Assembly (NCBI GenBank): GCA_903908785.1
Contig: CAIVTL010000306.1
Span: 1 to 7,637 of the forward strand
Source of the DNA: Caldifarciminota bacterium
GTDB lineage: Bacteria > Hydrothermota > Tepidihabitantia > Tepidihabitantales > Tepidihabitantaceae
Reading direction: 5' to 3'
Length of the DNA stretch: 7,637 bases
The notes beneath the pieces were generated by a model, which ran no database searches, was not told the origin of the DNA, and worked only from the letters and a program-made list of their open reading frames with translations. Position numbers and translations under genes: made by a program. Every line of letters begins with the position of its first letter. Positions within the stretch are counted from its first letter, which is position 1. This document shows, in pieces, positions 5,584-7,637 of the stretch.

Positions 5584-5607
5584 AGCCGCCCGCCCGCGCG
5601 GGCGGCT
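5584..5607 (+). terminator. Strong GC hairpin after the kelch gene
   Basis: A perfect 10-bp stem (5584-5593 pairs with 5598-5607) closes a CCGC loop 21 nt after the stop codon. Only TTT follows a few bases later, so intrinsic termination would be inefficient by E. coli rules. The hairpin may instead protect the mRNA 3' end. Confidence 0.6.
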
Positions 5608-5753
5608 CGCTTTGGGGACGGCTGGGACGCGCCCCGCTTCAGTTGTCGGTCCAGACGTCGCGAACTGCCGACCGCGCGGCCGCCTTGGCTCCCGGCGCTG
5701 CGGCGGACTCCTGAATGACGCCCAGCCGCCTCCCTGGCATCTCGGCCACGCGC

Positions 5754-5782
5754 TTGACAAGAAACAAGCCCTGCCGCATTAT
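5754..5782 (+). promoter_or_regulatory. Sigma-70-like promoter for the 102-residue protein gene
   Basis: A perfect TTGACA (5754-5759) is followed 17 bp later by CATTAT (5777-5782); TATCAT at 5780-5785 is an alternative with a longer spacer. Transcription would start near 5790 and leave a leader of about 25 nt before the ATG at 5814. Confidence 0.55.
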
Positions 5783-5813
5783 CATTCAGCCTTAATCAAG
5801 ACACGAGACACTG

Positions 5814-6122
5814 ATGCACGGTCCATACATGCTCTGGCCCTCGCAGATTGACATGCACGTCACTCCGGACGTGGGCAGTGTGTTCATGCTGGGCAAGGAC
5901 CAGAAGAAGGTCTCACTAGTCTGCCGGGTCGACAAGGACCTGCGCGAGACAATCAAAGCCCACGGCGACAAGTACCGATTCTTCTGGGTCGAGGCCTCAA
6001 TGGGGCGGTCCGAAGCCTTTGCGCTGCACTGCCGCCTCTTCCACAAGCACGAGGCCGAAGGGCTCGACGACCCGGCCCACCCGGCCGGCTCCGACCTCAA
6101 GTGCCCGGTCTGCGGCAAGTAG
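5814..6122 (+). CDS. Small protein of unknown function with C-terminal CPVC motif; possible divergent GIY-YIG-like fold
   Basis: The protein has 102 residues with no signal peptide or membrane segment. Residues 20-28 (VGSVFMLGK), a basic helix around 42-50 (DLRETIKAH), KYRFFWVEA (53-61) and AFALHCRLFHKH (68-79) follow the order strand-helix-strand-helix. They recall small proteins whose cores look like GIY-YIG nucleases (a GVYVLGR-like strand, then an arginine-bearing helix). The usual catalytic glutamate is not obvious: His72 or Cys73 stands near that place, so activity is doubtful. The tail GLDDPAHP, then KCPVCGK, with Cys97/Cys100 and nearby Cys73/His77, could bind a metal. The ATG at 5814 fits the promoter distance; an in-frame ATG at 5829 is possible. 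No ribosome-binding site is clear. The coding status is supported by promoter placement and length; the fold suggestion is weak. Confidence 0.65.
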   Translation: MHGPYMLWPSQIDMHVTPDVGSVFMLGKDQKKVSLVCRVDKDLRETIKAHGDKYRFFWVEASMGRSEAFALHCRLFHKHEAEGLDDPAHPAGSDLKCPVCGK

Positions 6123-6145
6123 TCCGGCCCAGGCGGCCGAAGGTC

Positions 6146-6215
6146 GAAGTGGAAAGTGGAAATGGCGAAGGGAGGAAGGGAAATGACTAGGGAGAAAGTG
6201 GAAATGGCAAATGAC
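6146..6215. repeat. Ten-unit purine-rich heptad array
   Basis: Read in steps of seven from 6146, the units are GAAGTGG, AAAGTGG, AAATGGC, GAAGGGA, GGAAGGG, AAATGAC, TAGGGAG, AAAGTGG, AAATGGC, AAATGAC. The register is kept without a break for 70 bp and the plus strand is almost all purine. The start repeats the unit order of 4223-4250. Confidence 0.85.
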
Positions 6216-6230
6216 GGGAGCGGAAGCGTG

Positions 6231-6302
6231 AACCGCCAAGAACGCCAAGGTTCCGAACATCCTGTCCGCAGATTGCGCAGATTCTGCTTTGCGGAGCGGA
6301 CG
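6231..6302. repeat. Composite 9-bp repeat element, copy C (diverged)
   Basis: Two 9-bp units CGCCAAGAA and CGCCAAGGT (6234-6251), a linker starting TCCGAACATCC, then units CGCAGATTG and CGCAGATTC (6267-6284) and a tail ending GCGGAGCGGAC. It has the same layout as the element 84 bp downstream, with roughly 13 differences over the 58-bp core by my count. Confidence 0.75.
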
Positions 6303-6303
6303 A

Positions 6304-6383
6304 TGAATCGCCAAGGACGCCAAGACCGCCAAGGTTCCGGAGTTCCTATCCACAGATTACACAGATTCGAGTTTCCGGCTCGG
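6304..6383. repeat. Composite 9-bp repeat element, copy A
   Basis: Three 9-bp units CGCCAAGGA, CGCCAAGAC and CGCCAAGGT (6309-6335), a linker, then CACAGATTA and CACAGATTC (6351-6368), and a tail ending CCGGCTCGG. Its last 59 bp (6325-6383) are identical to 7207-7265. It lies about 40 bp upstream of the promoter of the first exported-protein gene. Confidence 0.85.
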
Positions 6384-6421
6384 ACAAGGTTGGAGACACA
6401 AACCGGACTCCGCCCGCGCAT

Positions 6422-6449
6422 TTGACTTCCCCGGTCGCCCCGCTACCAT
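6422..6449 (+). promoter_or_regulatory. Promoter of the first PKD-like protein gene
   Basis: TTGACT (6422-6427) and TACCAT (6444-6449) are 16 bp apart. The same boxes and spacing recur 882 bp downstream before the paralogous gene, which supports function. The first ATG after the -10 box, at 6457, would lie at or very near the transcription start. Confidence 0.6.
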
Positions 6450-6456
6450 GTCCACG

Positions 6457-6495
6457 ATGGAAGCCACGCCATCGGTCGTGACGGAGGTCCGGTGA
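6457..6495 (+). CDS. Possible 12-codon upstream ORF coupled to the PKD-like protein gene
   Basis: The frame reads MEATPSVVTEVR and stops at TGA 6493-6495, overlapping the GTG start at 6492 as GTGA. The paralogous gene has a 12-codon ORF in the same place, also ending on the start codon. The downstream gene's ribosome-binding site GGAGG (6483-6487) lies inside this frame. It is too short to be certain, and the conserved bases may simply be the leader and ribosome-binding site. Confidence 0.35.
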   Translation: MEATPSVVTEVR

Positions 6496-7202
6496 GAAAC
6501 GCGATTGCGAAGAACGTGCACGCGGTGTTCTTGCTTGCGGTGATGGCACTTCTAGCTGCCGGCATGGCGTGCGACAGGCGCCCTCCAGGTACTCCGTCAA
6601 AGCCCGGCGGCCCGACATGCATCGCCTGGGATGACGCGGCCACCTACACGACCGTCTCGACCGACCCGAACAGAGGCAGGATTCGCTACGTGTTCGACTG
6701 GGGCGACGGCAAGCACGACACGACAACCTATTTCAGGTCCGGTGACACGGCTCGCGCGTGCCATGTCTGGGGTCTGCTCGGCACGCACCCCGTGAAGACT
6801 CTGGCGGAAGACCAATCCGGCATCGAGAGCACCGACTGGTCGGACACGCTGAACGTGGTGGTCGATGACTGCCGCTGCCCGTACAACCCGCCCGACCCGC
6901 CGCTAAGGCCGGCGCACTCCAGCGTCGATTCGATTCTCAAGCCCATCGTCTTCTGGACCGCGGCCGCGGACCCGGATGGAGACTCGGTCCGTATCAAGTT
7001 CTACTTCGGCGACAGCCTGCCGGCCGTCTATGGCCGCTGGGTCCGGAGTCGCGTGGCATTCAGCGACACTGTAGTCTACCAGACGCCGGGCTGGAAGGTC
7101 GTGTACGCCGTGGCCTCGGACGGACGCGACACCTCAGCCATGTCCGCGCCCGACAGCGTATTCATCAACTCGCCGCCCCTGCCCCACCTCCCGCGCCCGT
7201 GA
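6492..7202 (+). CDS. Exported PKD/Ig-like domain protein, probable lipoprotein (paralogue 1)
   Basis: The 236-residue protein starts at a GTG, supported by GGAGG 4 nt upstream and by the aligned ATG of the neighbouring paralogue. A hydrophobic signal (residues 11-26) ends at Cys27 (LLAAGMAC); the lipobox is imperfect, so lipidation is likely but not certain. Residues about 35-124 form a PKD-like domain with YVFDWGDG (66-73), a HVWG...V turn and a closing STDWSDTLNVVV. Residues about 138-226 form a second beta-sandwich of the same general type (ADPDGDSVRIKFYFGD, then SMSAPDSVFI), joined by a Pro-rich linker with Cys127 and Cys129. Such domains mediate adhesion or display at the cell surface; no enzyme motif is seen. 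The gene follows its own promoter and is tandemly duplicated. Confidence 0.82.
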   Translation: MRNAIAKNVHAVFLLAVMALLAAGMACDRRPPGTPSKPGGPTCIAWDDAATYTTVSTDPNRGRIRYVFDWGDGKHDTTTYFRSGDTARACHVWGLLGTHPVKTLAEDQSGIESTDWSDTLNVVVDDCRCPYNPPDPPLRPAHSSVDSILKPIVFWTAAADPDGDSVRIKFYFGDSLPAVYGRWVRSRVAFSDTVVYQTPGWKVVYAVASDGRDTSAMSAPDSVFINSPPLPHLPRP

Positions 7203-7206
7203 TGAA

Positions 7207-7265
7207 ACCGCCAAGGTTCCGGAGTTCCTATCCACAGATTACACAGATTCGAGTTTCCGGCTCGG
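7207..7265. repeat. Composite 9-bp repeat element, copy B (59 bp, identical to copy A)
   Basis: The 59 bp from 7207 match 6325-6383 without a mismatch. It carries a single CGCCAAGGT unit and the CACAGATTA, CACAGATTC pair. It begins 4 nt after the stop codon of the first PKD-like gene and ends 38 nt before the next promoter. Confidence 0.9.
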
Positions 7266-7303
7266 GCAAGGTCGGAGATGCCAGCCGGACTACGCCTGCG
7301 CGT

Positions 7304-7331
7304 TTGACTTCCCAAGTCCCCCCGCTACCAT
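7304..7331 (+). promoter_or_regulatory. Promoter of the second PKD-like protein gene
   Basis: TTGACT (7304-7309) and TACCAT (7326-7331), 16 bp apart, duplicate the arrangement at 6422-6449. Confidence 0.6.
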
Positions 7332-7338
7332 GTCCCCG

Positions 7339-7377
7339 ATGGAAGACGACACCTCGGCCGTGACGGAGAACCAATGA
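7339..7377 (+). CDS. Possible 12-codon upstream ORF coupled to the second PKD-like gene
   Basis: The frame reads MEDDTSAVTENQ and stops at TGA 7375-7377, overlapping the ATG at 7374 as ATGA. It matches the ORF at 6457 in length and position and shares M1, E2, S6, V8, T9 and E10. Confidence 0.35.
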   Translation: MEDDTSAVTENQ

Positions 7378-7637
7378 GAAACGTGACTGCGGTATCCGTG
7401 CTCCGAGTGGTTCTACTGACGGCAGCCGCGCTGCTGGTCTCCGGCAATGTCTGCATCCGCTCCCAAAACCCTCACTCCCCTCGAATCCCGTCGAAACCCC
7501 GCGGCCCAACACTCGTCATCGTCGACGACATGGCTTCCTATGCGACATTCGCAAAGGACCCGGACCGAAACAAGGTCATATACGTATTCGATTGGGGCGA
7601 CGGTATTGCTGACACCACCGACTACTTCGAAGATGGC
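7374..7637 (+). CDS. Exported PKD-like domain protein, paralogue 2 (3' truncated by window)
   Basis: The first 88 codons are present and the frame is open to the window end. The ATG has GGAG (7365-7368) 5 nt upstream. It begins MRNVTAVSVL, a hydrophobic signal follows, and Cys27 aligns with Cys27 of the upstream paralogue, although the residues before it (SGNVC) make a poor lipobox. Residues 39-88 match the first PKD-like domain of the paralogue: PSKPRGPT, KDPDRNKVIYVFDWGDG and DTTDYF. Codon use and layout are like those of paralogue 1, so the pair arose by tandem duplication followed by clear protein divergence. Its full domain count cannot be seen here. Confidence 0.82.
   Translation, partial: MRNVTAVSVLRVVLLTAAALLVSGNVCIRSQNPHSPRIPSKPRGPTLVIVDDMASYATFAKDPDRNKVIYVFDWGDGIADTTDYFEDG

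Larger units (their letters stand above)
5563..5813. other. Spacer between the kelch and 102-residue genes
   Basis: The 251-bp spacer holds the hairpin above, then about 145 bp of GC-rich sequence in which I see no gene, repeat array or recognisable motif, and then a promoter at 5754-5782. It is one of the few spacers in the window without a short-unit repeat array. Confidence 0.5.
6123..6491. other. Repeat-filled spacer before the duplicated gene pair
   Basis: These 369 bp hold no gene outside a possible 12-codon upstream ORF. From left to right there is a weak hairpin (CGGCC 6125-6129 with GGCCG 6135-6139), a 7-bp purine-rich array (6146-6215), two composite 9-bp elements (6231-6302 and 6304-6383), and the promoter and leader of the next gene. 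Confidence 0.7.

Noticed and set aside
5612..5851. 79-codon frame downstream of the kelch hairpin
   Set aside because: It has no ribosome-binding site, crosses the promoter at 5754, and overlaps the 102-residue gene in another frame.
6156..6425. 89-codon plus-strand frame through the repeat spacer
   Set aside because: The peptide is entirely repeat-encoded (for example NRQGRQDRQG and HRLHRF), has no ribosome-binding site, and runs into the promoter of the next gene.
6231..7265. CRISPR array
   Set aside because: Repeat units are 7-9 bp and contiguous. There are no spacers of even length between 24-37 bp repeats and no cas genes in the window.

Overview
The window is GC-rich bacterial DNA with every convincing gene on the plus strand. 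Three things suggest an uncultured bacterium of the candidate phylum WOR-3 (Stahlbacteria) or a relative in the wider FCB assemblage: secreted proteins with PKD-like 'DWGDG' domains, a kelch protein with a C-terminal sorting-type domain, and intergenic DNA full of short-unit repeats. This placement is from recall of protein style, not a database comparison, and is moderately sure at best.

Region 1 (1-4158) is an electron-transfer operon. It holds the 3' end of an electron-transfer flavoprotein alpha gene (etfA), a small two-[4Fe-4S] protein, an SdhB/HdrC-like protein with one [2Fe-2S] and two [4Fe-4S] motifs, a fumarate reductase/succinate dehydrogenase-type flavoprotein, and an acyl-CoA dehydrogenase. 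No membrane anchor gene is seen. The likely job (inference) is moving electrons between an acyl-CoA, ETF and an FAD enzyme whose dicarboxylate-site residues are intact. Three of the four junctions are filled by blocks of 7-, 8- or 9-bp degenerate tandem repeats, and two such blocks lie in frame inside the flavoprotein and dehydrogenase genes.

Region 2 (4159-5813) has a repeat-bearing spacer, a promoter abutting the start codon of a secreted six-bladed kelch propeller gene (possible leaderless mRNA), and a strong GC hairpin after it. Region 3 (5754-6122) is a promoter and a 102-residue unassigned protein ending in a CPVC motif.

Region 4 (6123-7637) opens with 370 bp of repeats: a purine-rich heptad array, then two composite 9-bp-unit elements. 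A tandemly duplicated gene pair for exported PKD-like proteins follows, the second cut by the window edge. The copies are 882 bp apart and share a TTGACT promoter, a 12-codon upstream ORF whose stop overlaps the gene start, and a 59-bp element that is perfectly identical although the neighbouring promoter region has drifted.

The least explained feature is the repeat system: many loci with fixed 7-, 8- or 9-bp periods and locus-specific units, placed at gene junctions and tolerated inside genes.
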